Positions 26,605 to 35,643 are shown, counted from the first letter of the stretch. The stretch: DNA of 41,189 bases from an uncultured Prevotella sp. (GCA_927910885.1 CAKMOD010000052.1:1-41189), one strand, 5' to 3'. Made by a program: numbers and translations. The notes: generated by a model not told the origin, from the sequence alone.

Positions 26605-27462
26605 TTAATATGCTACAACCTTCTCTAAGCGCCAGTCTTTACCGTTAAGCTTAAAGATGAGTTGTGTTTCAACTCCGTTAGACAATCCACGGAAGGTAAC
26701 AATTCTGCGACCAGACTCTGAATACTTCTGACCATAGAGGATGTTATAAATCATGTCGTGTGGAAGTTCTGGTAGGAATGATGACCATTCATTGGCAGGG
26801 ATAGTGGTGTTGACCACATTTGTCTCCTCACCATTAGGGTCTGGACCTGTATAAGCTAATGGACTCTTCACAAACCCCTTACCGCCATTCGCAAAGAAAC
26901 AAGAAAGGAAGGTGAAGAATGATGCGTTATAACTCTCTCCGAATGGAATGTTACGAATCTGATTCAACTTCCAGCTACCATCCTGATGATCGAACCAATA
27001 CTGCTCAATCATGCCTTTCTTCAAGTGTATCTTCTCAACGATAACACTATCCAAATCGGTAGACTTAGAGAACTTCATCTGCTTCTCATTATCGAAGATA
27101 AGCGTATAATAACCCTGCTTACGGAAGAAATAATCCATCTTCCAGTTCTCACGGGTCAACTCAGTAGTCTTTGTACCATTTATTACAGGCAGTGGAAACT
27201 TGATACGATTGCTCTGCAACTTTTTGTTAGCAATGAAGTTGAAGAAGAAATCATCAAATAGTTGGTCTGCTGCCTTAGGCATAGGAGTAGCGGCAATCAC
27301 TTCTGTCACAGAGTCAACACTGTCGGCAGTGTCAGCTTCCTCCGTAGCTGTAGAATCTTGGCTTGTACTATCAGTTCCCTCTACTTTCTTATTAGTGCAG
27401 CCAGTAGTAACAGCTACCATAGCCACACACACACACACAATAAGTAAAAAAGCTTTTCTCAT
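26605..27462 (-). CDS. DUF4348-like lipoprotein
   Basis: The 285-residue protein has a lipoprotein signal ending VTTGC (Cys22). An acidic, Ser/Thr-rich linker follows (STSQDSTATEEADTADSVDS). The globular part starts about residue 60 with ADQLFDDFFFNFIANKKLQ. It then runs through WKMDYFFRKQGYYTLIFDN and WSSFLPELPHDMIYNILYGQ to WRLEKVVAY. This pattern agrees with what I know as DUF4348 of Bacteroidota. Its function is unknown. It is divergent from pheS, with a minus-strand TACATTTG (-7) element at 27493-27500, and ends in a hairpin terminator. Confidence 0.8.
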   Translation of the reverse strand: MRKAFLLIVCVCVAMVAVTTGCTNKKVEGTDSTSQDSTATEEADTADSVDSVTEVIAATPMPKAADQLFDDFFFNFIANKKLQSNRIKFPLPVINGTKTTELTRENWKMDYFFRKQGYYTLIFDNEKQMKFSKSTDLDSVIVEKIHLKKGMIEQYWFDHQDGSWKLNQIRNIPFGESYNASFFTFLSCFFANGGKGFVKSPLAYTGPDPNGEETNVVNTTIPANEWSSFLPELPHDMIYNILYGQKYSESGRRIVTFRGLSNGVETQLIFKLNGKDWRLEKVVAY

Positions 27463-27492
27463 ACTCTCTTTTTATTCATCTCAAATTTCCTG

Positions 27493-27500
27493 CAAATGTA
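27493..27500 (-). promoter_or_regulatory. -7 element of the DUF4348-like gene
   Basis: CAAATGTA reads TACATTTG on the minus strand, matching TAnnTTTG, about 30 bases before the start codon. Confidence 0.5.
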
Positions 27501-27551
27501 CGATATTTATTTCTAATAAGATAGGATTTTTATAAATTTATATTAGGGTAA

Positions 27552-27583
27552 TTTCTCCGTTACGATTATAAATTGTACCTTTG
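27552..27583 (+). promoter_or_regulatory. Promoter of pheS
   Basis: TTTC (27552-27555), 20 bases and TACCTTTG (27576-27583) form a near-consensus Bacteroidota promoter. Transcription would start close to 27590, giving a leader of about 14 bases before the ATG at 27604. Confidence 0.6.
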
Positions 27584-27603
27584 CAGGAAAATAATCAAGA
27601 ACT

Positions 27604-28641
27604 ATGTTATTAGACAAGATAGAAGAACTTCTCAAGGAAGTGAGCGCACTCACGGCTAAGAGTGCTGATGATGTGGAGCAACTTCGTCTGAAATACCTCA
27701 GTAAAAAGGGCGAAATCAATGCGTTGATGGGTGAGTTCCGTAATGTAGCTGCCGACCAGAAAAAGGTTGTCGGTATGAAGATTAATGAACTTAAGCAGTG
27801 TGCACAAGACAGAATCAATGCTCTCAAAGATCAGCTTGAAACAAGTGAGGCGCAGAGTGATGATATTGATTTGACTCGTACTGCTTATCCAATCAACCTC
27901 GGTACACGTCATCCATTGACGCTTGTAAAGAACGAGATTATTGATATCTTTGCTCGTATGGGTTTCACTCTCTATCAGGGTCCAGAGATTGATGACGATC
28001 AGCACGTCTTTACAATGTTGAACTTTGCTGCTGACCATCCAGCACGTGATATGCAAGATACCTTCTTCATTGAGCGTAGCAATACGATGGATGTTACGAA
28101 GAACGTAATTCTTCGTAGCCATACTTCTAATGACGAGGCACACTATATGTCTACACACGAACCTCCAATTCGTGTGCTTTGCCCAGGTCGTGTGTATCGT
28201 AACGAGGCTATCTCAGCACGTGCACACTGTTTCTTCCATCAGGTAGAGGGTCTTTATGTTGATAAGAACGTAAGCTTTACGGACCTTAAGCAGGTGCTAC
28301 TCACCTTTGCTCGTGAGATGTTCGGCGCAGATACAAAGATTCGTCTTCGTCCAAGCTACTTCCCATTCACTGAGCCAAGTGCAGAGATGGATATCAGCTG
28401 TAATATCTGTGGCGGTGAGGGCTGCGGCTTCTGTAAGCATACTGGCTGGGTTGAGATTCTTGGTTGTGGTATGGTTGACCCACACGACCTTGAGGCTTGT
28501 GGTATTGATCCTAATGTATATACAGGTTATGCCTTCGGTATGGGTGTTGAGCGTATTGCTAACCTCAAGTATCGTGTTAGTGACCTCCGCCTCTTCTCAG
28601 AGAACGATACCCGTTTCCTCCGCGAGTTTGAAGGAGCGTAA
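27604..28641 (+). CDS. pheS: Phenylalanine-tRNA ligase alpha subunit
   Basis: The 345-residue protein charges tRNA-Phe in an alpha2beta2 complex with PheT, which is not in this window. The N-terminal coiled coil spans about residues 1-90. The class II catalytic core includes GPEIDDDQHVF, motif 2 (PGRVYRNEAISARAHCFFHQ), FTEPSAEMD, WVEILGCGMVDP and motif 3 YAFGMGVERIANLKY. CNICGGEGCGFCKH adds a Cys cluster. The near-consensus promoter with a short leader and the absence of earlier in-frame ATGs support the start. Confidence 0.96.
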   Translation: MLLDKIEELLKEVSALTAKSADDVEQLRLKYLSKKGEINALMGEFRNVAADQKKVVGMKINELKQCAQDRINALKDQLETSEAQSDDIDLTRTAYPINLGTRHPLTLVKNEIIDIFARMGFTLYQGPEIDDDQHVFTMLNFAADHPARDMQDTFFIERSNTMDVTKNVILRSHTSNDEAHYMSTHEPPIRVLCPGRVYRNEAISARAHCFFHQVEGLYVDKNVSFTDLKQVLLTFAREMFGADTKIRLRPSYFPFTEPSAEMDISCNICGGEGCGFCKHTGWVEILGCGMVDPHDLEACGIDPNVYTGYAFGMGVERIANLKYRVSDLRLFSENDTRFLREFEGA

Positions 28642-28795
28642 AGTTTAAGTGATGGGTGTTAATAGTTAGGTGTTGATGGTCACTTAGGTGATGAGTGTTA
28701 GATGTTGGGTGTTGATGAATAGCCCTTTCTCTAATCGAAACATCTTTGCTATACACTACATTTACTAAAGATTTTGTTGAGTTTGAGTGATAAAT

Positions 28796-28838
28796 AATGG
28801 GTGTTGATGAAGTTTTAAGCTATTCATCAACACCCATT
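28796..28838 (+). terminator. Terminator downstream of pheS
   Basis: AATGGGTGTTGATGAA and TTCATCAACACCCATT are perfect 16-base arms with an 11-base loop. They are followed by CTCGTTTTTATATTTT. This is an intrinsic-terminator shape for plus-strand transcripts, 155 bases past the pheS stop. Confidence 0.7.
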
Positions 28839-28999
28839 CTCGTTTTTATATTTTCTGCTTAATGAGTGGTTTCAGATAATGGATAAACTCTAATTAGGTA
28901 GAAGTTGTCCACAGACTTTGAGTTATTAAACTTCTTTCTAACGGCAAATATCACTCGTGTTGCTAACGTTCTTTCATGTGTTTAACGTCTAATAAGATT

Positions 29000-29062
29000 C
29001 GTGCTAAGGCTTAACACAATGTGTGCGGAGCCTTAGCACAAGACGTGCGAGGCCTCCGCACG
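29000..29062. repeat. GC-rich double palindrome, copy A
   Basis: GTGCTAAGGC (29001-29010) pairs with GCCTTAGCAC (29030-29039). CGTGCGAGGCCTCCGCACG (29044-29062) is a second, almost perfect palindrome. TGTGCGGAGCCTTAGCACAA is shared with the element at 40146-40165, which marks a dispersed family. Confidence 0.75.
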
Positions 29063-29258
29063 TTCGTAGAAGAGCGGGTGCTATCCTTATTATTGTCATC
29101 CTTTTTATATAAAGATAACGATGATTTTACATAATGATAATGCTGACTAACCTTTGTGAACCCCACTATCATGGTTACTACCAGTATTTCTCACGTAATA
29201 TATCATTATCACCCAATATCCATCATTTATTACCTATCAAACATCAGCACTCAACATC

Positions 29259-29750
29259 CTATAATATCTCCCTTGCTATCCATGCACAAGCTTCCGCATC
29301 AGCGAGGGCGTGATGGTGGTCAGTCAGTTCATAACCACAGGCAGATGAAACGGTTTGTAACTGATGATTTGGTAGTTGAGGGAAATTCTGGCGTGCTGCT
29401 TTTAGCGTATCAAAGAATTCATAGTCAGGATAATCCATCTGATAGGTATAGAAGGATGCCTTCAGACAAGCTTTGTCGAAAGATGCGTTATGGGCTACAA
29501 GTGGTAAGCCTTCTATCATTGGTTCTATCTGCTTCCACACCTCACTGAATACGGGTGCGCCGTCTGTATCTGCACACGTAAGTCCATGCACCTGCGTGCA
29601 TCGCCAATGATAGTAATTCGGTTCGGGCTGTATAAGCGAGTAGAAACTGTCAACAATCTCTCCTCCCCTTACTACTACCACGCCCACCGAACATACACTA
29701 CACCTCTCAAAGTTTGCTGTTTCAAAGTCAATTGCTGCAAAGTCCTGCAT
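29259..29750 (-). CDS. DEDDh 3'-5' exonuclease (DnaQ-like)
   Basis: The 163-residue protein is little more than an exonuclease domain. It has AAIDFETAN (Asp8, Glu10), HNASFDKACL with the third acid, and HHALADAEACA with the His and last Asp. It should degrade DNA or RNA from the 3' end with two metal ions. Similar small proteins serve in proofreading or nucleic-acid turnover. It faces the pheS terminator. The large helicase at 30515 carries another DEDDh domain, so the locus has two related nucleases. Confidence 0.9.
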   Translation of the reverse strand: MQDFAAIDFETANFERCSVCSVGVVVVRGGEIVDSFYSLIQPEPNYYHWRCTQVHGLTCADTDGAPVFSEVWKQIEPMIEGLPLVAHNASFDKACLKASFYTYQMDYPDYEFFDTLKAARQNFPQLPNHQLQTVSSACGYELTDHHHALADAEACAWIAREIL

Positions 29751-29835
29751 AGTTTCTTTATAAATTTGTTAGTCGTCTACTATATCTTCATTTTATAGAT
29801 GAGGCTTTATGTTTGTTTAGACAAAGTCTCTTTGT

Positions 29836-30357
29836 TCACTCTTGACAACCATAATAGTCATAGTACATATCCCATAAGGTATCGGAAAAACCCCAACCAC
29901 ATTGTGTTGAATTAAGCATACTTTCAATTCTCTGTCTGAAATGCTCCTCAAGGTTATGGTCGGAAATATGCTTCAAGGCTTTCTCAAAATTCGTTTCTAA
30001 TGTGGTATAATACTGTTCCCACATATCACCGAAGGTCATTGTGTATTCACATCCCAACTCTATATAGTAAAGCATTAGATCTCCAAGACTGATGGCATCA
30101 GCCTTCAACTTCTTGAAGTCGGAGATTGCCTTGCGACAAGTTGCAAATGAAGGCTTGTCTGAAAAGCCCCGAGCAGGGAAGAATTCGTTGCGAATAATCT
30201 TTTTATACTTTTCCAATGCAGCGCTATAATCAGGTGTAAGATACATTTCCAGATACATCTTCGCTTCTGCGCTCGCATCATACAGACTCAACACAAGGTT
30301 CATTACGTCTTCCTTAGGTAGTACTGCCAGATGCTTCTTTAGTTTTAATTTGGTCAT
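29836..30357 (-). CDS. DUF6155-like protein
   Basis: The 173-residue, mostly helical, cytoplasmic protein begins KLKLKKHLAVLPKEDVMNLV and continues SLYDASAEAKMYLEMYL with EKYKKIIRNEFFPARGF. This pattern I associate with DUF6155. I know no function for it. It diverges from the helicase gene with facing promoter elements: TAACTTTG on the minus strand (30410-30417) and TACTTTTG on the plus strand (30472-30479). Shared regulation of the two is possible. Confidence 0.75.
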   Translation of the reverse strand: MTKLKLKKHLAVLPKEDVMNLVLSLYDASAEAKMYLEMYLTPDYSAALEKYKKIIRNEFFPARGFSDKPSFATCRKAISDFKKLKADAISLGDLMLYYIELGCEYTMTFGDMWEQYYTTLETNFEKALKHISDHNLEEHFRQRIESMLNSTQCGWGFSDTLWDMYYDYYGCQE

Positions 30358-30409
30358 ATCAGAGTCCTCTCCACATTAGTGTTTGTTGGTAACATAAAGT
30401 TGCTACGCA

Positions 30410-30417
30410 CAAAGTTA
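30410..30417 (-). promoter_or_regulatory. -7 element of the DUF6155-like gene
   Basis: CAAAGTTA reads TAACTTTG on the minus strand, matching TAnnTTTG, about 53 bases before the start codon. It is back to back with the helicase promoter. Confidence 0.5.
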
Positions 30418-30471
30418 CAACTTTATTTCTATTCTTTTAACTTGATAACGAGTTATTTCCAATCTTTTTCT

Positions 30472-30479
30472 TACTTTTG
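30472..30479 (+). promoter_or_regulatory. -7 element of the helicase-exonuclease gene
   Basis: TACTTTTG matches TAnnTTTG and lies about 36 bases before the ATG at 30515. No clear TTTG is found 19-21 bases upstream. Confidence 0.5.
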
Positions 30480-30514
30480 CAGAAGGAGCATCTACTGCTA
30501 TAAAAATACTTTCT

Positions 30515-33205
30515 ATGGAGGCAAATAATTACACACCAAGTTTAGATAAATACCAGATTCCTGTTGTAGAAGCCAGTCAGGGATACCATCTTGTGCTGGC
30601 ATCACCGGGCTGTGGTAAGACACATATCCTCGCAGAGAGGATAAGATACGCACGAGAAAGGGGTGTGAAGTATGAGGATATGCTTTGTCTTACGTTCACA
30701 AACCGTGCTGCAAGAGAGATGACCAACCGTATTCAAAAGGTGGTGGGAGGTGATTTCTCTGAACTGATGGTGGGTAATGTGCATCGTTTTTGTTCTAAGT
30801 TCCTTTTTGAGCAGGGTAGGATTCCAGCTGATTCTGCTATTATTGACGACGAAGAGGCGGTGAGTATCATTGCGGATTATCGCAATGAAGACGAAGAAGG
30901 AGTGACAAGAGACTTTAATCGATACAAAGGTTATCAGACGATTATCTTCTTTCAGCATTTCATCTATCAGATGGAACACCGCCATTCATGGAAGTATTAC
31001 CTCCATCCAGAGAGTTTCACGGATGATGATCGAGAAGCAGTAAAGCATATCTGTGCCTCACAAAAGATTGAATATGACGAGCAGGCGGTAGTGAATATCT
31101 ATCATCATGCACAGGAATACATGGACGAAGCGAATGCACCTGGGCTTGACGGAAGGACAGCGGATAGGATTCGTGTACTGCTCTGGAAGATGTATTACGC
31201 TAATTGTTACGCCCGATACAAGGAGGAAAATCATCTTTTCGATTTCGAAGATTTGTTGCTTTATACTTACGATATTTATAATTCTGACCCCACTTGCAAG
31301 CGTTATCCATGGATACAGGTCGATGAGGTGCAGGATCTTAACGGTATGCAGCTTGCTATCATCGACTTACTGACAGCAGAAGACAACCCGATGGTGATGT
31401 ACTTAGGTGATGAACAGCAGGCAATCTTCTCTTTTATGGGTGCGAAAGTGGAGACACTAACCCTCTTGAAGATGCGCTGTAAGGGTAATATACATCATCT
31501 GCAGCGTAACCACCGTTCACCAAAATATCTACTTGACGTCTTTAATGACTATGCAGAAAAGCAACTGAAGATAGACCGCGAACTACTCCCTCTTTCCGAT
31601 AATGACACTAAGGCTACGTCGGGAGACTTGAGAATCATACATAGTAGTACGATAGAAGCCGAACACAAGGATATTACGACTGAGGCACTCTCCCTTTACG
31701 AGCAGAATAAGGAAGAGCGTACAGCCGTCATCGTTAGTGCTAATTCGGATGCTGATCGTATCAGTGAAGCTATGACGGAAGCAGGGCTGACCCACTTTAA
31801 GGTGTCTGGTCGCGACATCTTCGATACACCAGATGTCAAGCTATTGTTGGCTCATTTGAGTGTACTCTCTAATGAACATAATTCTATTGCGTGGACACGT
31901 ATCATGAAAGGGGTGCGTGCCTTCCCTTCTCATGCCCTTGCTCGCCGATTTAATTGGAAGCTAAAGCAGTTGGCACTGTCGCCATCCGACTTCCTTCTCT
32001 ATCCCGAAAGCTGTTACACAGCAGAGTTTCTTCGTGCCTACAACGAGGAAGAAATCGTTGTTTTCGATACCGAAACAACAGGCTTGAATGTCTTTCAAGA
32101 TGACATTATAGAGATTGCTGCCATCCGAATCAGGGGTGGGGAAGTGGTTGGCGAACCGCTTGACCTCTACATTGAGACCGATAAACCGATTCTACCAATG
32201 CTCGGAGATAAGGAGAATCCGATGTATGCTATCTATCATGAGAAGATGTCTACAGGCGAATTACTCTCTCCCTCTGATGCCTTACGACGTTTCCTTGCCT
32301 ACGTTGGGACCAGTCCTATCCTCGGTCATAACGCCAACTATGATTACAACATAATGGACAATAATCTGCAACGTTACTGCAATGACACGATGCAGGCACA
32401 TGATATTCGTTGCTTCGACTCGCTCAAACTGATAAGACTATTGGCTCCGAGCCTTCATTCTTATAAGTTGGAAAGCCTTCTCGAGACCTTCCAATTGGCG
32501 GGTGTTAATAGTCATCAGGCGATTGATGATGTGAAGGCAACGGTCAGTCTTGTACGCCTCTGTGCTGAGAAAGCACGTGAGAAGCAAGCACAACAAGAGG
32601 CTTTTATCCACCATCCGAAGGTGAAACCATTTGCCAATGTACTGCGTAGCAATTATGGCGAATGCTATCGAGAGGCTGTTAACCGACTTTATAAGCTATC
32701 AACCGACCATGAGCCAGCCCTTGTCAGCGAGCTCTCCGCTGCTTATAACGCCTTTCATTCCGATGGTTTAATCAATGACATCCCCCGATTAGACTATATC
32801 CTCCGTTATCTCCGCATAGACATGCTGACGGATGAGACGGTAGCTAATGCCCTTGCACCACAGCTCTCGCAGTACGTAATGGATATTAATACGCTGAAAG
32901 AAGCCGACTTCTGTAACAGTAAGAGTATTCTTGAGCGTATCTATGTGACGACTGTTCATAAGGCAAAGGGATTGGAGTTTGATAATGTTATTATCTTTGA
33001 TGCAGCCGATGGGCGCTATCCAAACGCCTATAACAAGACGAAACAGCAGGACGAGGAAGACGCTCGTAAGTTCTATGTAGCCATGTCGCGCGCTAAGCGT
33101 AGGCTGTTCATCGCCTATGCCCTGCAGATGGTCGACCGCCACGGAAGGGTTTTCAATCGTGATTTGACACCCCTAATGGATAGTATTCAAAAGTATTTTA
33201 ATTAG
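30515..33205 (+). CDS. UvrD/Rep-family helicase with an embedded DEDDh exonuclease domain
   Basis: The 896-residue protein is a superfamily 1 DNA helicase with a nuclease inserted in it. Helicase motifs run in order: ASPGCGKT (29-36), LTFTNRAAREM (59-69), VDEVQDL (269-275), YLGDEQQAIFSFMG (296-309), LQRNHRSP (329-336), VTTVHKAKGLEF (811-822) and ARKFYVAMSRAKRRLF (850-865). Between motifs IV and V, residues about 512-685 form a complete DEDDh 3'-5' exonuclease: FDTETTG (Asp518, Glu520), LGHNANYDYNI (Asp610) and SHQAIDDVKA (His667, Asp671). Both catalytic sets look intact. Coupled unwinding and degradation in DNA repair or defence is an inference. It stands alone with its own promoter. Confidence 0.93.
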   Translation: MEANNYTPSLDKYQIPVVEASQGYHLVLASPGCGKTHILAERIRYARERGVKYEDMLCLTFTNRAAREMTNRIQKVVGGDFSELMVGNVHRFCSKFLFEQGRIPADSAIIDDEEAVSIIADYRNEDEEGVTRDFNRYKGYQTIIFFQHFIYQMEHRHSWKYYLHPESFTDDDREAVKHICASQKIEYDEQAVVNIYHHAQEYMDEANAPGLDGRTADRIRVLLWKMYYANCYARYKEENHLFDFEDLLLYTYDIYNSDPTCKRYPWIQVDEVQDLNGMQLAIIDLLTAEDNPMVMYLGDEQQAIFSFMGAKVETLTLLKMRCKGNIHHLQRNHRSPKYLLDVFNDYAEKQLKIDRELLPLSDNDTKATSGDLRIIHSSTIEAEHKDITTEALSLYEQNKEERTAVIVSANSDADRISEAMTEAGLTHFKVSGRDIFDTPDVKLLLAHLSVLSNEHNSIAWTRIMKGVRAFPSHALARRFNWKLKQLALSPSDFLLYPESCYTAEFLRAYNEEEIVVFDTETTGLNVFQDDIIEIAAIRIRGGEVVGEPLDLYIETDKPILPMLGDKENPMYAIYHEKMSTGELLSPSDALRRFLAYVGTSPILGHNANYDYNIMDNNLQRYCNDTMQAHDIRCFDSLKLIRLLAPSLHSYKLESLLETFQLAGVNSHQAIDDVKATVSLVRLCAEKAREKQAQQEAFIHHPKVKPFANVLRSNYGECYREAVNRLYKLSTDHEPALVSELSAAYNAFHSDGLINDIPRLDYILRYLRIDMLTDETVANALAPQLSQYVMDINTLKEADFCNSKSILERIYVTTVHKAKGLEFDNVIIFDAADGRYPNAYNKTKQQDEEDARKFYVAMSRAKRRLFIAYALQMVDRHGRVFNRDLTPLMDSIQKYFN

Positions 33206-33275
33206 GATTGAGCTATATCAAATGACTGATATAAAATAAGAAAGTAACAGATGAAACGATATATTTTGTCTATCA

Positions 33276-33307
33276 TTTGTTTAAAAAAGAAATAATTTGT
33301 ATCTTTG
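33276..33307 (+). promoter_or_regulatory. Promoter of the SemiSWEET gene
   Basis: TTTG (33276-33279), 20 bases and TATCTTTG (33300-33307) exactly match the Bacteroidota consensus. The start codon is at 33395, so the leader is about 80 bases. Confidence 0.75.
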
Positions 33308-33394
33308 TAGCGTTAGAATGAAATGTTAGATAGGTAAAGAAAAGATATAAACTAAATCTTTCTTGTATTCATAAACAAATAAAATCAGAATAAT

Positions 33395-33655
33395 ATGACA
33401 AAAGAAAAGTTCTTCACCTCTATGGGATGGATTGGTATGGTAACATCAGTGTTAATGTATGTTTTCTATTTTCCACAGATAGAAAACAACTTAGCAGGGC
33501 AGAAGGGAACCTTCATTCAGCCATTTATGGCAGGTGTTAACTGTACCTTGTGGGTTGCTTACGGATTGTTCAAAGAGAAGCGTGACTGGCCCTTGGCTAT
33601 TGCTAACACACCGGGTATCATCTTTGGTTTTGTAGCAGCTTTCACTGCATTGTAA
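33395..33655 (+). CDS. SemiSWEET sugar transporter
   Basis: The 86-residue membrane protein has three helices (about 10-29, 42-60, 67-85) and the MtN3/SWEET half-unit signature. It shows YFPQIENN with the PQ pair (27-28), LWVAYGL with Trp53, and DWPLAIANTPG with Asn71. Bacterial SemiSWEETs work as dimers that move sugars down a gradient across the inner membrane. Length is typical of the family. It is monocistronic, with a consensus promoter. Confidence 0.92.
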   Translation: MTKEKFFTSMGWIGMVTSVLMYVFYFPQIENNLAGQKGTFIQPFMAGVNCTLWVAYGLFKEKRDWPLAIANTPGIIFGFVAAFTAL

Positions 33656-33740
33656 GTCAAAACAATATAAAATGTGCGTCCTCTTCATTCTTTCGGGTGA
33701 AGGGGATTTTTGTTTTATGGCTGAAAATCAGGAGAATTAC

Positions 33741-33771
33741 ATTGTCGTATGCAAAACTTTTATTATCTTTG
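33741..33771 (+). promoter_or_regulatory. Promoter of the lipoprotein pair
   Basis: ATTG (33741-33744), 19 bases and TATCTTTG (33764-33771) resemble the consensus. The first lipoprotein gene starts at 33820. Confidence 0.6.
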
Positions 33772-33819
33772 GCGTAGCTAATAGCACCTATTTTCGAACA
33801 CTACAAACGAACAACAACG

Positions 33820-34368
33820 ATGCGTATGAAACGATATCAAACAGCTCTAACACTGCTCTTTCTCTCCTTCCTGCTGACTGCCTGCAAGACAAAGACGGCT
33901 GATGGGCAGAAGGATTCGGGTGTGGCAGCAGGTCGTTTTCCTGACCAGAGGGAATATCTAAAGGAGTTTAAGGACGACATTGTCATCATGGAATGTGAAG
34001 ATTACGACTTCAACACGGCCCCAATAGGTATCGGAAATAAGTTCTTTACGCTATTGCATGGGTGGGTATATACCGATGGTGTCCTCTCGCATACCATAAC
34101 AGGTGAGGGACTGACAGAGGGTATCTTGGTGCAAGACTTCCCCAATTATGAGGATTTGAAAGAATATGGTGGCTATTATGTTTCGGATAAACCTTATATC
34201 AAGATGAAGCTTTATCGCACGAAGGATGCCGTTTGGTTTATGAATAAGCGGTACCCCATTGCACGAGAAAATGGTGACAGTATCTTCTCACCTTTAATAA
34301 AAAGAGAGAACGAAAAGAGTCAATCTGTATGGATATTTGTAGGGGATATTCCGTTGAAAAACAATTAA
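33820..34368 (+). CDS. Lipoprotein of unknown function
   Basis: The 182-residue protein has a lipoprotein signal ending SFLLTAC (Cys22) and a Lys/Thr/Gly-rich linker. A globular part from about residue 45 starts EYLKEFKDDIVIMECEDYDF and contains HGWVYTDGVLSHTITGEG. ATG at the third codon (MKRYQ) is also possible. I do not recognise the family. Its stop is 9 bases before the next lipoprotein start, so the pair is probably one operon. Confidence 0.75.
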   Translation: MRMKRYQTALTLLFLSFLLTACKTKTADGQKDSGVAAGRFPDQREYLKEFKDDIVIMECEDYDFNTAPIGIGNKFFTLLHGWVYTDGVLSHTITGEGLTEGILVQDFPNYEDLKEYGGYYVSDKPYIKMKLYRTKDAVWFMNKRYPIARENGDSIFSPLIKRENEKSQSVWIFVGDIPLKNN

Positions 34369-34377
34369 TCGAAACGT

Positions 34378-34890
34378 ATGAAGACTATACTACTTATCTT
34401 TTCTTGTCTCCTTCTATTCTGTTGCACAACAAAGACGCGAAAAGTAACAACCGTTCATTCTCCATATGATACTGTGTATGTCTACACAAAGGATGAGACG
34501 GGACAAAAGATATACAATGTTATTTCCGAGAAGGCGGTAACAGCTAATGGAGACCCGTTGTTTGGTAAGATTAGGACAGAGGTTCCGAAGCAACTGAATG
34601 ATAAGGAGTTTGAAGTCGCTAAGGCTGTCGTAAGGAAGTATATTCATAGGCATCAGGATGAGTTTCTTCCCTTTGACTCCTATTTTCAGCAATATTTAGG
34701 TTATAAGAAAGAGGGTGTTTTAATGGCGGATGTTGCTTTATTTTCATATTATAGTGTCATCTATCAAAAGGGTGTTGCTGGGATTACTCGTGAAGACTAT
34801 AGGGTGAAATTCAGGTTTCTGAAGGACTTTGGGAAGGAGCGTAAGAGGCTTATAATAAACTTGGATAAAGGAGTTATCGTAAATGAATAG
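34378..34890 (+). CDS. Lipoprotein of unknown function, second of the pair
   Basis: The 170-residue protein has a short lipoprotein signal ending LLLFCC. The mature part includes SPYDTVYVYTKDETGQKIYN and a helical EFEVAKAVVRKYIHRHQDEF segment, then DYRVKFRFLKDFGKERKRL. I do not recognise the family. It is translated 9 bases after its neighbour and converges with the minus-strand lipoprotein gene, 16 bases away. Confidence 0.72.
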   Translation: MKTILLIFSCLLLFCCTTKTRKVTTVHSPYDTVYVYTKDETGQKIYNVISEKAVTANGDPLFGKIRTEVPKQLNDKEFEVAKAVVRKYIHRHQDEFLPFDSYFQQYLGYKKEGVLMADVALFSYYSVIYQKGVAGITREDYRVKFRFLKDFGKERKRLIINLDKGVIVNE

Positions 34891-34906
34891 GACGATTTTA
34901 AACACG

Positions 34907-35269
34907 TTACTTATCTTTTTGCCGCACAAAGCTCACTGCTTTTTCCTCATTCCATAGTAAGCCTTTGATAATCAGTATGCTATCGTGTAACTCTATGACC
35001 TTGCAGCGGTTGGTGTCATTCTCATTATAGACCAGAAAAAGCGAGTCGTTCACAAAGTGATAACTATTAAACCACCTGCAGGTGTCGCCTATGCTTGGGT
35101 CGTATGCAACGGTAGAATCCGTCACTTCAAGGGTTGGACGCATACCAATGTCTGTCTTTTCCACACCACCCCAGTTCCCTATAAACTCTTTGGGGTAAAC
35201 GGGTCTATCGTTTCTGCCGCAAGCAGCGAGCAAAACAGACAAGAGAATAGAAAGTAAGTAGTATCTCAT
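34907..35269 (-). CDS. Small lipoprotein, lipocalin-like
   Basis: The 120-residue protein has a lipoprotein signal ending LLAAC (Cys17). Its mature part begins EFIGNWGGVEK and ends LLWNEEKAVSFVRQ, with strand-like segments (PTLEVTDSTVAYDPS, HDSILIIKGLL) as in small lipocalin-like domains. This likeness is tentative. It is convergent with the two plus-strand lipoprotein genes. No clear promoter was seen. Confidence 0.7.
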   Translation of the reverse strand: MRYYLLSILLSVLLAACGRNDRPVYPKEFIGNWGGVEKTDIGMRPTLEVTDSTVAYDPSIGDTCRWFNSYHFVNDSLFLVYNENDTNRCKVIELHDSILIIKGLLWNEEKAVSFVRQKDK

Positions 35270-35563
35270 ACCTCACGATTTTACCAATATCAGCAATCAG
35301 GATAAGTGCATCTGTCCTAAAAGGCTGACCAAAACAGAATTATAGTCTATAGCCCTTTTATGATATAAACGCCGTCACTATTATAAAATTGCTTTGTAGA
35401 ATGTTTTTCTTTTGATGATTACAAAAGTCGTAAAATACTTCTTTAGTGTTTGAATTTTATTTACAAATCACACGTGCTTTTGGGCTTTAAAAGGCGAAAA
35501 AACGAGCTATACGACTGCCTTTGTAAGTTGCATAGAATCAGATAGTTGCATAATCGCGTTTTT

Positions 35564-35643
35564 AAAGGTGCTTAGTAAGACTTCAAAAGGGCATTACTTA
35601 GACCTTAAAAGGGCATCTTTAACAAGCCAAAAGGGCGTTAATT
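35564..35643. repeat. AAAAGGGC-type repeat cluster, copy B
   Basis: It reads AAAGGTGCTTAGTAAGACTT, CAAAAGGGCATTA, TTAAAAGGGCATCTTT and AAGCCAAAAGGGCGTTAATT. This is the reverse complement of the cluster at 14461-14555, with an internal deletion of about 20 bases. Confidence 0.75.

Larger units (their letters stand above)
28642..29258. other. Intergenic region after pheS with repeats
   Basis: No gene is supported in these 617 bases. It holds GGTGTTGATG-type short repeats (28650-28730 and again around 28800, with inverted traces at 29210-29250), a strong terminator (28796-28838) and a GC-rich palindromic element (29000-29062). Confidence 0.65.
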
